Shown: positions 1 through 11,235 of the stretch, piece after piece
Layout of the letters: each line of letters starts with the position of its first letter
Position numbering within the stretch: position 1 is the first letter of the stretch
Position numbers and translations under genes: made by a program
Notes under the pieces: generated by a model
What the model was told of the DNA's origin: nothing
What the model saw: only the letters and a program-made list of their open reading frames with translations
Databases searched by the model: none
From: Nemertoderma westbladi
Taxonomy: Eukaryota; Xenacoelomorpha; Nemertodermatida; Nemertodermatidae
Reading direction: 5' to 3'
Length of the DNA: 64,000 nt
Assembly (NCBI GenBank): GCA_032718475.1
Contig: JAUCBJ010006774.1
Span: 1-64,000 of the forward strand

Positions 1-2853
1 CACTTTCTTGTCCCAGCGTGTACATACTCCACCCTTTGGTAAAGTAGAGACTACGGCTCCAATAACCATGGAACTCTGATATTCATGAGACTTACCTAAC
101 CAGTCCAATTGTCTACAGATTTCCTGAATTTCATCAGAAAACTCTATAATCCCGCTACTAAGGAAGTGTCGAGGGGCTACTAATTTTGCATACAAATACT
201 TAGCTATGTTATCCTTGTTACCATACCTGATGTTTAATGTATCCCAAACTTGTCTTAATCCTTCTGGATGTCCAATAAACTTTAACGCCATTAACTTGGG
301 AGGTCCTTCCAAGCACTTGATGAGGAACCTAAGTTTCTCTCCGTTAGATAGCACAGAGTTCTGTATGCTGTCTTTGTAATATTCGTTGAAAGGTAACCAT
401 TTCATCTCGTCTCCATTGAATTTGACGATCTCTCCTACTTTGACCGCTTGGCGGGCTTCTGTTCTAGCCATCTGACGCGTAAAGCTTTCTTGGGCCATCG
501 TGTTATTTAATATCGAATTATCGGTATATAAATTTCTCGGATCATTATCAGGTCTATAGGGAATACCATTAACAACAGGTCTATAATCACCCTTAATAGG
601 GTTTGCTATAGGAGTTTCTACTTCACTAGCAGTATAGATGCGTGTAGGCTCCACACCTTGCGCATGTAATACTTCAGACCTAACAGGTTGACACAATGTT
701 ACAGGGGGTATTGGTATGCCCTTTTGTATATTGACTAATTTATCGCGTTCTAGTGCGATACTTTGCTGCACTTCTTGCAATTCTGCCCTACTTTCCCTTA
801 CTGTTCCCTTAAGCTGGTGGACAGTCTCCTGCATCTGTCCGAGCAGGAGGTTCATCCCCCGCCGTCCCTCCTCCACCCACTCAACTGCCGAAGCGGGAGT
901 CGCCAACATTGTAGCGGGTTGACGTGGGACGACGGGAGACAAATCTTTGATTCCTCTCTCAATGCTCAGGACAGGGGTATTTGCATGGACTGTTCCACCG
1001 GGTACAGGCAGTGTAGTACTATGTAAAGGGAATTTAGAGTTAAGCTCTGGAAGTGCAGGGGTCTCTAGCACAGGAGTGACTTTGGGAACGACAGGCCTAA
1101 TTATTTCAGGCTCATCGACTATAGTAGGGAGTCTTTTGACCTGGATAAATTGTTCTATGGGTTCTGCACTACCTAAGTCTGTGCTAGTTAGTTGTCTTTT
1201 AACAGCTGGGGGCAAATCAGGTAATTTGTGACGGTAAGATGTTTTTCTACGCCTGCTTAGACGAGATCTATTTCCTCCGCCTTCAGGATCGGTGGTTTCG
1301 CTTTCCTCTGATGAAGTATAGCCCTGGCGTTTGGGAGTAGATTTTCTCATCATTTGCATGTGACTAGCAGTTAACTGTTTATTTATGTTATCTTGCGTCT
1401 CTTGCAGCTTTTCCAACTCCAGTTGGGTAGTCTGCTCAGACGCTCTCCGTTCTGCTTCCGCTACTGCCTTTTCCGCCCTTGCTTCTGCTTCTGCCATGGC
1501 CGCCTTTGCTTCTGCCGCCGCTGCCTTTCTTTGTATTTCTGCTTCTGCCATGGCCGCCTTTGCTTCTGCCGTGGCCGCCTTTGCTTCTGCCGCCGCTGCC
1601 TTTCTTTGTATTTCTGCTTCTGCCCTTGCCGCTGCCTCCTTTCTTTCTGCTTCGGCTTCTGCGATTGCCGCTGCCCTTTGGTCCTCTATCCTCCTTTTCT
1701 TTACTTGTTCTTCTTGAACTCTAGTGAGGCGGAGTTTTTCATCAAATTCAGCTTGGTTAGCCGCCAACATTTCAGCGTCGATTGAGTCTAACACACGCTG
1801 GGTTCCTTCACTATTAGGGGAAAGTCCAGACAGTCGTCTCCTCAACTCTTCGTCTCCTAGGAATCGCTGATAGTCGGATAGGTAAATGTCGATGGCGTCT
1901 CTCGTTCGTGGTCTCTCTGCGGTCTCTTCGCTTTCCACTTCAGAAAGGGTGGCATCGGTTGGTTCTTCATAAGTTAGTCTCTCAGACAGCTGGGATTTCC
2001 ACTGGTCCGTTTCTTGCACTTTGCGACCTACCCTCTGGAACCAAGTCTTAACAGAAACCTGCAGCGACGTGTCCTGTCTTCTTTTGGAAGTTTCCTCAAA
2101 GGCTGACAGAATTAGTCTAATGCGTAGGGTTCTTTCGCGCACTTGATATAGCAGCTCTTCCTGCTCTTGAGGTCCTTGGGGTTGTCGAAACAGTTGTTCT
2201 TCTAATCGCTCTAAGGAGCCGAAGAACCCTTGCACATATCCTGCTGCCGACCTCTTCCAAACAGCTGGATCCATTGTAACTTTAGTCACTCCCATCCGGT
2301 GTATATCTTCCCAAGTAGCTTCGGACAGATCTAACGGGAGTCCAGGTCCGGGAAAGTTCCATTGTGACTCGACAATAGACATCAATTCTTCCCTGGCGTA
2401 TCCCGCATAATTATCTTGGGTCGCTTTCTTATTCCTCGCCCAATCTGCTTGATGTTCCTCCACCGCAATCAATATAGTGGTTAGCACTGCGGCAGGAAGG
2501 GTGAGAAGAGGGTCCGAGTAGGCTGTAGCCGCCATCTGCAATCCGCGTTCGGGGGTCAGCTCGACAGTATCCGAACTACTGGAGCTATCGGATCGCTGGG
2601 AACAAGTTTCTTGACTAGGCTGTTGCTGCTGTGGGACAGCTGCTTCCTGGTTCCGTTTGACTTGGGCCCGAGTGCCGATGATAGACCTACTGTGTTGGAT
2701 TAGCCTAGGGTCTGATACTACTGGTGGGGGAATGACCTTTCTCTCAGTAGGAGGTGAGCTGAACTCCTTTCTTAATCGCTCCACACTCCTATCTGTGTCA
2801 CAGATGGTTGTATCGATTAGACTATCTGACAGGTTTTGCTGAGTGTCAGACAT
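1..2853 (-). CDS. BEL/Pao-like retrotransposon Gag (DUF1759-type), partial at window edge
   Basis: An ATG at 2853-2851 opens a minus-strand frame that stays open for 951 codons to the window edge, so the 3' part (remaining gag, protease, pol) lies outside. Translation begins MSDTQQNLSDSLIDTT. An alanine/glutamate-rich stretch, read from about 1700 down to 1400 with repeats such as AAAEAKAAMAEAE, should form a long coiled coil. Near 445-60 a segment including VKFNGDEMKWLPF, KLRFLIKCLEGPP and LNIRYGNKDNIAKYL matches the pattern of DUF1759, the Gag-like domain of BEL/Pao elements: an aromatic-rich start, KL..L...L.G, then a RYG/RFG motif. The approximately 800 residues before that domain are unusually long for the family. 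The family call rests on this pattern and on gene position; a domesticated gag-derived host gene is the alternative. Plus-strand ORFs here are shadows. Confidence 0.62.
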   Translation of the reverse strand, partial: MSDTQQNLSDSLIDTTICDTDRSVERLRKEFSSPPTERKVIPPPVVSDPRLIQHSRSIIGTRAQVKRNQEAAVPQQQQPSQETCSQRSDSSSSSDTVELTPERGLQMAATAYSDPLLTLPAAVLTTILIAVEEHQADWARNKKATQDNYAGYAREELMSIVESQWNFPGPGLPLDLSEATWEDIHRMGVTKVTMDPAVWKRSAAGYVQGFFGSLERLEEQLFRQPQGPQEQEELLYQVRERTLRIRLILSAFEETSKRRQDTSLQVSVKTWFQRVGRKVQETDQWKSQLSERLTYEEPTDATLSEVESEETAERPRTRDAIDIYLSDYQRFLGDEELRRRLSGLSPNSEGTQRVLDSIDAEMLAANQAEFDEKLRLTRVQEEQVKKRRIEDQRAAAIAEAEAERKEAAARAEAEIQRKAAAAEAKAATAEAKAAMAEAEIQRKAAAAEAKAAMAEAEARAEKAVAEAERRASEQTTQLELEKLQETQDNINKQLTASHMQMMRKSTPKRQGYTSSEESETTDPEGGGNRSRLSRRRKTSYRHKLPDLPPAVKRQLTSTDLGSAEPIEQFIQVKRLPTIVDEPEIIRPVVPKVTPVLETPALPELNSKFPLHSTTLPVPGGTVHANTPVLSIERGIKDLSPVVPRQPATMLATPASAVEWVEEGRRGMNLLLGQMQETVHQLKGTVRESRAELQEVQQSIALERDKLVNIQKGIPIPPVTLCQPVRSEVLHAQGVEPTRIYTASEVETPIANPIKGDYRPVVNGIPYRPDNDPRNLYTDNSILNNTMAQESFTRQMARTEARQAVKVGEIVKFNGDEMKWLPFNEYYKDSIQNSVLSNGEKLRFLIKCLEGPPKLMALKFIGHPEGLRQVWDTLNIRYGNKDNIAKYLYAKLVAPRHFLSSGIIEFSDEIQEICRQLDWLGKSHEYQSSMVIGAVVSTLPKGGVCTRWDKKV

Positions 2854-2944
2854 GTTTAGCTATACAGTTGAATGCTTACTGCTATAGTTACAGTTAAAGC
2901 AAGTCCAGTAATTCAGTATGACCGTTGGCCTAGTACCAGTAATT

Positions 2945-3215
2945 TATTACAGTATATTAGAATACCGGTATACACTTATAGTATATATAAGTATTGTAAA
3001 CTAGGTTTGTCACAGAGTACCGGTATATAAATTTAGCACAAATATATATAAATATATAATAGGCCTATCGTGAATACCGGTATACAGCTGACACTTATAG
3101 TATATATAAGTATAATTATTACTAGAATTAATTACAGAATACCGGTATGATTTCAGCTCAAATTTATAGAAATAAATATAATAAGCCTATGGTAAATACC
3201 GGTATGTCAATTATT
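2945..3215. repeat. Two-copy imperfect tandem repeat (about 140 bp), AT-rich
   Basis: The motif ACTTATAGTATATATAAGTA occurs at about 2972 and again at about 3093. Both copies are followed by an ACCGGTAT word and an AATATAATA(G)GCCTAT-like word, so a block of about 120-140 bp has been duplicated and has since diverged. Confidence 0.6.
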
Positions 3216-4126
3216 TTAGAATAATTGAATTTCTGAATATTTAGGGTTACTTGGTTACTCTAACTTACTTTGTTACCGTTATTTAAGCAGTAGTCCAACT
3301 GATTTTGAGACCTAGTTGTTGTATGGCAGGCCTACTATTTATAAATCGTTTGAGTTGATTTATAATATATATATACCCGTTAAAAGGGTTTTGTCTATAT
3401 TTGAAATAAATGTTATTATTTCTGGGGGAGTCACTACACAGAAGCTGTGCTCTCTCAGTGAAGTGCTATTTATGGGACACTAAAACAGATAATTCTAATT
3501 TACCTAAGTTACTTAATACTACAAATTACTTACGCTACGGGTGAGATTAAATCTCTAATTAAACACAACGAAAATATTACGTACGAATATTTTTAGGGTA
3601 ATTTTACAGGAAGTCTACAAACCAGCCTAACAAAGGGTTAGAATTCTGGTTATTACAACGGACAGGGTACTACGGTATTTGAAAATAATAAGTAGTAGTA
3701 AATATACTGTACTGTCCAGATAGGAAAATACCACCGCCTGACGACCTATAACCGTATCGCTATAGGTACTACGTTATGTATCACGGATTGTTCCTACCTA
3801 GAAGTTAATTACCGCGGACTACCAGATCCAGCGTGCCTATTAACCACTTTACAACACAAATATACTGCCTACACACTAATTACTTCGGAAAGCACTGTAC
3901 ACTAAACGCCATCTGCTGGAGTGACCAGAGCACAAAGTCACCAGTCTTGTCCTACGCCAAGCAGCCCGTGTAGTACCGGGGTTAATTTAACTATAACGGT
4001 ATGTGTAACAAACACAATTACTGTAGGAATAAACTTGGGGACATGAATGTTGCGAATAATCGCATAAACTCTGAATAATAAATATTACGCTACCCGTACA
4101 GAATACTCAAACAAAATACAAACCAA

Positions 4127-4665
4127 ACGCTGGCAGACTACCACCAAGCCTAAATAAACTACTGTATGTGCAGATTCCAAAACGGTTAGTTAGTATGCGT
4201 TCTAACACGGTAGTACGACTTATTCTTTAAGAGGGGATTGACCTTACAGTTATGACTGCCCCAACTTACTAACTGGCACTTTATCAGACAAACTCTACAC
4301 AAGCAGCAATCTCTTCAGACCTAGTAATAGCTAGACAACAATCCAGCCTACAAAATATCTGAGTAATAACTATTACGGTATCTGAACAGACCACACAAAC
4401 AAACACAAGCCAAAACGCTGGCAGAATACTGTCAAGCCTAAATAAACTACAGTATGTGCAGATTCCAAAATCGTTAGTTAGTATGCGTTCTAACACGGTA
4501 GTACGACTTATTCTTTAAGAGGGGGTTGACCTTACACTCAAGTTGCCCCAACTTACTAACTGGCACTCTATCGGACAAACTCCACACACGCCGTAATCTC
4601 TCCAAACCCAACAACAATCCGACAACAGTCTGGCCTACAGTTATCTGAACAATCTGAGCAGACTT
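4127..4665. repeat. 288-bp tandem duplication upstream of the BEL-like Gag
   Basis: The segment containing AACGCTGGCAGA, GTATGTGCAGATTCCAAAA, TTCTAACACGGTAGTACGAC and ACTTACTAACTGGCACT occurs twice with a 288-bp offset (for example GTATGTGCAG at 4164 and 4452). The copies differ by scattered substitutions and small indels. It may be an LTR or leader enhancer-type duplication, but this is not proven. Confidence 0.8.
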
Positions 4666-4822
4666 ACACGTCTTCAGCTCAATATTTACTTACTAGGAAA
4701 TAAAACCGACAGAAATAAGAAAAATCTCAATAAAAACCAGGGCGGCCGTTCCCTGATTAAATACTAAGACCTACCGGTATACTATAATCAAAATCGAATA
4801 ATACTAATGTACTTATACTGGA

Positions 4823-4955
4823 AGTACCGGTTAGGACAGTTGGGCCTACGGACCTACAGAAGTGCCGGTTCTGGCAGTTGGACCTACTGACCTACAGCAG
4901 TACCGGTTCTGGCAGTTGGGCCTACTGACCTACAGAAGTACCGGTTCAGGTTTAC
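4823..4955. repeat. 38-bp tandem repeat, about 3.5 copies
   Basis: AGTRCCGGTT followed by CTGGCAGTTGG and CCTACTGACCTACAG recurs with a 38-bp period, with unit starts at 4823, 4861, 4899 and 4937. Confidence 0.8.
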
Positions 4956-5490
4956 CGGTCGATCGGTACTTTCAACTTTATTGCTTACTGCAATAAAGTC
5001 AATGACTGTTATTGTACGCGCTTTTGAAGACCTTTAGCAGTTTAACCTGCCAAAATTTATATGTCTTTTAGTTTATAAATCGACTCTAGAAAATGACAAT
5101 ATTTAATACCAATAAACACAACATTAGCAGAAGCCAGCCTAGTGTGCGTCCATTCACCCGCTGGATATTCCCGGGAGACTGGATTCTGAGGGCTTAGATT
5201 ATTATTGCAGTGAAGCTTACTGTATTATTAGATTGATCGTTAATAAATAATTTCTGACTAATATTATTCACTTTCGGGAAATATTAACAGTTCCTTTAGG
5301 ACGTGGCGCTCTATCTAAGTAAACAGAGATATGACTTATACTAATCACAACGGTAAGTCGGTAAGGCTTATGATTCACGTATGAGGCGCATTCTTTAGGA
5401 AATGCTTAGTTATCAGCCACAATCATGCACACTACCGGTAACACACAATACTGCTCACTAACTTGCCGACCGTCAATGAATTTTATCATA

Positions 5491-7028
5491 TATAAAGAAA
5501 ATAGCAACGGACCAATGTAGTGCTTATCAAATAGCATTAAATTCAATACACACCACAATAATATAAGTCGCAATCGCTATAAATATAACCCGCCTCTCTA
5601 ACCTGTAGTGTATCAAGAAAATTGGGAAATTTGGGTTCTTTATAAACGTTCTCCAAATAATCTTCAATCAACTGATATAAAATAATAACAACAGTAAAAA
5701 TATTAAGACGGTAGGTTAAGATATGATATGAACCGATATGTACAGTGATATGAGTTCAGTGTCCAAATTGTGCCGTGTTGTGTTATGTTATGAACTGACA
5801 ACAGTCATACGCTCTATAATCTTAAGCCTACTAATGTTTCTTTCTAGAGCCGTTGTTTCTGGCTTAGACAGCAATAACAACAAAGTATCAGTAAAAAACT
5901 GTAAGACTGAACAATCCCAGTATGATCGGCTCAAAGCTCCACATCGACAGAGAGAATCGCTCTGATTGGCTGAAGCCAAACAAAGAACCATGCGTCCAAT
6001 GGCTGTTTCCATTTAAGCAACCAGCTGTTAGATGTCGTAATCTGAATCATCACGGCTAAGCTGTGTAAAAGTATTTGCCGTATTGCGGGTTTTTTGCCTT
6101 ACCATGTCCGCTAAAACACGTATATAGAAGAATGACTTTTATGTCCGTTAAAAACACCTGTAACGGTACCTTGCGGGCAAGGGGAATATATATACAGTTA
6201 GAGAACCCTTTTAGAGTATTCCAGCGCCTAGGGGGAAACTGGATTGCGAAGCAAAGGGGCCAGTTATATCCCACAGAAGCTTTTACACAAACAACGAAAA
6301 GATAATTAATGATGCTCGCATGGCTTTTGGTGAGGTCAATTGGAATAAGAGTTATCATTCTTACGAATACTGGAGTAGAATTTATAGTGCCAATCTGTCA
6401 ATCTTATTGAGATGGTGATTTTGCTTAATGTGAAATATATAGCTAAAGTACATTATTGAAAGAAACCGTAGCAAGTTTGGTATATTGCTGTACCATAGGA
6501 TAATACATAAAATTATATGAATATACAGCAACATATATTTTCTAGAATCCCGTAACATAGCAATTTCTAAGAAAAGAGTATAATTTTAGGAAAAAATGGT
6601 ATTATACAACTTATAGAACATTTTTTTAAAAGTATACGATTATAATTTTAGCTAGTTTCCGTAGCAATATGCAAGAATTAATAATAAACGGATATAATAC
6701 CTAAAGCAAATTAATCTGTATAACTATTGAGGCCGTAGGCCGAAGTAGTTATAATATTAATGCGGCGAGTTGATGTTAACGAATATGATTGACCTACAGT
6801 TTATATCTATCACAACTGTTATTTTCGCATCATGTGTAGGGCCTATGGGTGGGGTTGGGTACAATCATTGCTAGCAAGTATTGCTATTCCAGTACTCGTA
6901 CCCATCCCTCCAATTAATAGTAGGTAGGTACTCCATTCGAATACAAGTATATTACTCTTTGTTAATGTGTAATAAATATTATTGGAAATATTATTAAAAA
7001 TAGACAAAGTGTAAATTGTAAATTGTTA
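5491..7028. other. AT-rich intergenic DNA, no gene recognised
   Basis: Short ORFs here (at most 100 codons) have no recognisable motif, and several overlap on opposite strands. I see nothing that supports a gene. Confidence 0.6.
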
Positions 7029-7274
7029 GGCCGCGTTCACACTACCGAGTCATTGTTAGGCCGCGTTCACACTACCGAGTCAAAGTCAAAATAAAATAAA
7101 TATAGTTAGCAATAATAAATAATAATACATTATATAGGCCTAATATAATACAAAAGGGGATTCTTGAAAAAATTAAATGTCATGCTTTGTGATTTACATT
7201 TTGTCTTTTGACTTTGACTTTGACTCGGTAGTGTAAACGCGGCCTAACAATGACTCGGTAGTGTGAACGCGGCC
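7029..7274. mobile_element. PIF/Harbinger-like MITE with doubled terminal inverted repeats
   Basis: The element starts GGCCGCGTTCACACTACCG and ends with the exact reverse complement apart from one base, flanked on both sides by TTA (7026-7028 and 7275-7277), which fits the 3-bp TWA target duplication of PIF/Harbinger transposons. Each end carries the TIR twice in tandem (at 7029 and about 7058 on the left; mirrored on the right), so the inverted repeat is about 60 bp and continues into AAAGTCAAA/TTTGACTTT. The middle is AT-rich with no ORF, so the element is non-autonomous at 246 bp. Confidence 0.85.
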
Positions 7275-7277
7275 TTA

Positions 7278-8780
7278 GTGATTACTTTACTAGAGATAAA
7301 TCATTATTATTAGTGGGTTTTCTAATAATGATTTTAGTGATGATGAAAAAAATTGAACAGCTGATAACTAACAGCTGAAACATCTTCTTTCCGTCTTTAC
7401 TGTTACTTACTACATCATACTACAGTCTAGCCCAAGGACTGAAGGATACTGAGATAACTGGAACTGGATAAGCCTACTTCTGTTCTGCTGTTTGTCTGTA
7501 CCAGTCAGCCAGTAGCAGTACCAGTGTACTACTTCCAGACTTCTCTTGAATGTGAGGTGCGTGCAGAGCAGCAGAGTGCACTCTCGACTCGACCCTCAAT
7601 TTCTATCTGTCTATCCAGCAGTTAGCAGGTTAGTTCGTACCGTACCGGTAGTACACTTATGCTAGCCTCTACAATTTGTATGATTGTGTGATTTTCAGAT
7701 TTTTGACCTTGCTACCAGCTGAGCTGACCAGTACAGCATACAGCAGTACAGGCATACGGTCTGACGGTAAGGCAGTAAGGCAATACTGCACTGCCATATA
7801 CCGGTCTGCCGGTACCCAGTACCGTACTGCGTAGTCTTCTGCTGACTTCTAAGTCATGCAGTTGTGGTCGCGGTCGGTAGGACTATTCCATATTCCTTGC
7901 AGACCTGCAGAGTGCAGACGGACGTCGGACAGACAGAGTTCGTTGTTATTGAGGTATAGCTGTAGCGTAGGCCTATGGCTTTACCTATTGCCTGATTGCT
8001 GTACAACATTCTTAAAAATGCAGCTGCACCTGCAATGCAGCATGTCGATCCTAGTAGTACAGTACTGCAGTAACAGTTAGTAGTAGTAGTAGTATTGCAG
8101 AACAGCAGAAGGCCTATTCCTGTCTGTATTCCAGTATTCTGCTGGTCTATTGGCAGATTGGTCTATTCTATTGGTTACCGTATCTATCTGTCAGTCTGTC
8201 TATCATCACTTCAGCACTCTCAGACTCCAGACTCTGGCACTTCTTTGTCAGTCTATCACTAGTCAGCTAGTAAGTAAGTACCGACTCACGGCCAGACGGC
8301 ACATGTCAGCCGGTACGTACGTGCAGACGTGGATGTTGCACTTTCCACTTACTGCAGCACCGCTCTGCCGCTGTGTTATGAAGGCCTGAGATTTTATTCA
8401 TAGGCAGATAGGTACCAGTAGCACTGTACCAGTAGGCCTACGGCAGTACGGTAGCAGTACCGCCCCCGTCTATCAGTTCAGTATGTACAGATGTACGTAC
8501 CTTTACCTACAGACCTAACTTACTGTAGTACTGTTACTGGTATCTTGGTATGGCAGTACAGTATGGTAAGTACAAAGTACCGTACTGCCGTACCCACGTA
8601 GGTCAGTAGGTACTTGCAACCGGTACCCTGGTACCGTCATAGGTACCGGTACCGCCATACATATTGGCAATGGCATAGATGCAGATGGGCTGCCAAACCA
8701 TGAAATTTTTTAACGCCCACCTGCCCATACATACCCATACAGCCATATCAGCATGATATCCTGCCTGATATCTCTATTTT
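7278..8780. other. Low-complexity GTAC/ACCGGTA-rich intergenic DNA
   Basis: The region is dominated by overlapping words such as CAGTAC, ACCGGTAC and GTAGTA and by palindromic GGTACC/ACCGGT sites. The ORFs at 7856-8080 and 8150-8389 have cryptic-repeat composition and no domain, so I do not call genes. Confidence 0.55.
7996..8100 (+). mobile_element. 3'-terminal fragment of an RTE-like LINE with TAG tail
   Basis: CATTCTTAAAAATGCAG, then CTGCAATGCAGCATGTCGA and CCTAGTAGTAC match the 3' ends of LINE copies at 15795-15893 (plus) and 56489-56560 (minus). A (TAG)n run at about 8077-8093 resembles the tail repeats of this family. Confidence 0.55.
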
Positions 8781-8810
8781 TCATTTCAAGAACGTTCAGT
8801 AGACCTATGA

Positions 8811-9895
8811 CTACAAAATACTGAAAGTATTTTGTTTGGTTCCAAAAGAAAGTTAAAGAAGGTAACTAAGTTTGAAGTCACTAGTAATGGACATAAGATT
8901 GAAAATAAAAAGGAAGTTAAATATTTAGGCGCCACATTGGATAACTGCTTATCAGGAGAAAGTACAGTGAAAAATATTTTCTCGAAAGTTAACAGTAGGC
9001 TTAGGTTTCTATACAGAAATAAAAATAGTTTAAACACCGACTCCCGCAAGTTACTTTGCTCTTCTTTAATACAGTGTCACATGGACTATGCGTGCTCTTC
9101 TTGGTATGAAGGCTTAACCAAACAGCTTAAATGTAAATTACAAGTAGCTCAGAATAAAGTAGTACGATTTATTAAAGACTACAAACCTAGGCACCACCTA
9201 ACTCCAGATGACTTTTCTGAATCTGGACTACTTCAGTACTTAACTTAGATAGTAGAGTTAAGCAGCTACGCCTTAACCATGTGCATAAAGTGTATAATGG
9301 TAAATGTCCCAATTACCTAAAACAAAAATTCAACAGAGTACGCGATACACACTCTTACAGTACCAGAGCTAGTGCTTCAAACTTCTACCTCCCGAATTGT
9401 AAATCCTTTGAATCTGATACTTTCTTTTTTAACGGCATAAAAAATTGGAACGCTCTGCCTAATGAAATTAAAAACCTAAATAATCAACATTCTTTTAAAT
9501 CTGCAGTTAATCTCATCTCCGTGTGCAATGTAAAAATGTAAAAATAGGTACAATAGTCCTACAGTAAGTTATTAGCTTATTAATTATTTACTATTTATGC
9601 TGTAAATACGTTTTATAATAAATTGTTCTGTACATTACATCTTTATCGTTGAGTCGGGCATTGTCACGCTCTCGGTAAAGTTGTACATGTACATAGTGTA
9701 ATTACGTTTATATTGGTTTTAGGTTAGCGTAGTGTAATATTGTATTTGTAACCAAGTAACATAAAGGACCCCCTTGGAAATAAGCTGCAAAGCTTTAGGG
9801 GTAATCCTATATGTTATGTTGGACAATACCTTTATACCGGTACATTGTTTGGTGTATTTGTTATTGTTTTTACATAATGTATAAATAAATCTATC
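8811..9895 (+). mobile_element. 5'-truncated non-LTR retrotransposon (CR1/jockey-type ORF2 C-terminus plus 3' UTR)
   Basis: Translation of 8814-9247 gives the end of a reverse transcriptase (TESILFGSKRK, VKYLGATLDNCLSGE, SRLRFLYRNKN, HMDYACSSWYEGL). The frame is lost by a one-base shift near 9225 and resumes to 9541 with LNHVHKVYNGKCPNYL, TRASASNFYLPN and IKNWNALPNEIKNL, the usual C-terminal block of these LINE ORFs. A 360-bp 3' UTR follows and ends in AATAAATCTATCTATCT. The 5' end is lost near 8811. The same 3' UTR, inverted, lies inside the hAT-like element at about 35866-36010, which shows it is a dispersed family. Confidence 0.85.
8814..9541 (+). pseudogene. LINE reverse transcriptase C-terminal remnant, frameshifted
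   Basis: Only the last roughly 240 residues of ORF2 remain, split by a frameshift near 9225. The catalytic YXDD region is missing, so it cannot encode an active enzyme. Confidence 0.8.
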
Positions 9896-10994
9896 TATCT
9901 GACTGTATGACGTGTTATCGGTACCTGGGTAACTGTTACGTTACATATTTCGTATCTTTGCATTGCCGGCCTGTCATACGCTGCCATCTTCCCGTACAAA
10001 CAAAACAATATAAGGTTGAAGAATAACGGCCGTGTAAATGGTACAGTAGTGGTGTGGTAGGGGTAGACTGTAGGTAGAGGTACCGTAGTCTTACAATGCT
10101 GCAATGTGACGGCGACTGGCGACACAGACACCTTTTTAAAATGCTTTTACTAGATTTTATCCACGCCTAAAGATTGAAAGCGAAAATAACAATTCAATAA
10201 CAGTACTGCAGCAAGGAGAGAGGTGAAACTGCAAACTGACCTGTCTGTCTGTCTGTCTGTCTGTACTGCGGTACCGGTCTGTCGGTACTCTTTCTAACGA
10301 AATCTGACATGTGAAGCTCATGTATCCAGAGGGTGGGACCGTACCAGTAAGCTCTGTGTAGTAGTATCTTACCTACATATCTGACTTCTCTTACAGTTAC
10401 AGTCTTGTCTTACAGTTTGCATTTCATCATCAGTTCACCTTGTTATTACCAGGTTGGTGCGGCTGGTTAATCTCCTAAACTTTGGTTAACGTTGAAGACA
10501 AACACAACGCAAAGCTTACGACTCCGAAATCCATTGAGGTTAGTACAATAGGTGTGTATAATAATCAAACTTGGGCAACTTAATGCCCCTGTTGAAGGAT
10601 AACCTTCCACTGATACTGCACTATTTAAATATAACCCACTGGCATACAGCACAATATAAACAAAAGTACACTACACATACAGTACATAATTCAATATTAC
10701 AGTCTTAGTTAGTTAAACTGCATAAACCAAATATAATATTAGATATCTGCTTCTTACAATGCAAATAGTTTAAAAGCGTGAAAAATATACCTGGCAATAT
10801 TCAAAATTACATTTGGCGTTTTTGTACCCATTAGCTCAGTATATTTAAAAATACTAGGGTAGACCGTGGCGTATATCTTCTACCTAAATACCTGCATCAC
10901 AGGTTATTATAATGGCTACAAACTAATTGAGGTTAGTCTAATCAGTGTAGCCCTAACCGAACAATTTATATTCCCTAAAATGATTTAACTGGCA
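9896..10994. other. Intergenic DNA without a recognised gene; short CTGT microsatellite
   Basis: A (CTGT)n run lies at about 10241-10264. ORFs of 60-78 codons on the minus strand show no conserved motif. Confidence 0.5.
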
Positions 10995-11235
10995 ATGTTA
11001 TACTGCTATTCTATTCTAGCTATAGGATATGAATGCTATACTGTTACAATGCTCTACCGTTACTACAACACAACTGTTTTAATGCTATACTGTTACATAG
11101 ATATACTGTTACACAATGATAATAATGATATGCTGTTACACAATGATATACTGTTACACAATGATATACTGTTCACAATAATATGCTGTTACACAATGCT
11201 ATACAGTTACACAATGCTATACTGTTACACAATGA
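10995..11235. repeat. Irregular TATACTGTTACACAATG minisatellite
   Basis: Variants of GCTATACTGTTACACAATG recur with irregular spacing up to about 11235. The same words reappear at 13677-13718 and 14826-14880, so the array seems to have been interrupted by the LINE and by the TIR element described next. Confidence 0.7.

Larger units (their letters stand above)
2854..5490 (-). other. Putative 5' leader and LTR zone of the BEL/Pao-like element, with tandem duplications
   Basis: This AT-rich stretch lies immediately upstream of the Gag start on the minus strand, where leader, primer-binding site and 5' LTR are expected. I see no coding potential. LTR ends cannot be fixed because the partner LTR is outside the window. 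It contains three sets of direct repeats, listed separately. Confidence 0.35.

Noticed and set aside
716-2842. Plus-strand ORFs in the first 2.9 kb
   Set aside because: They are shadows of the 951-codon minus-strand Gag frame; their Ala/Ser/Leu-rich content mirrors its coiled coil.
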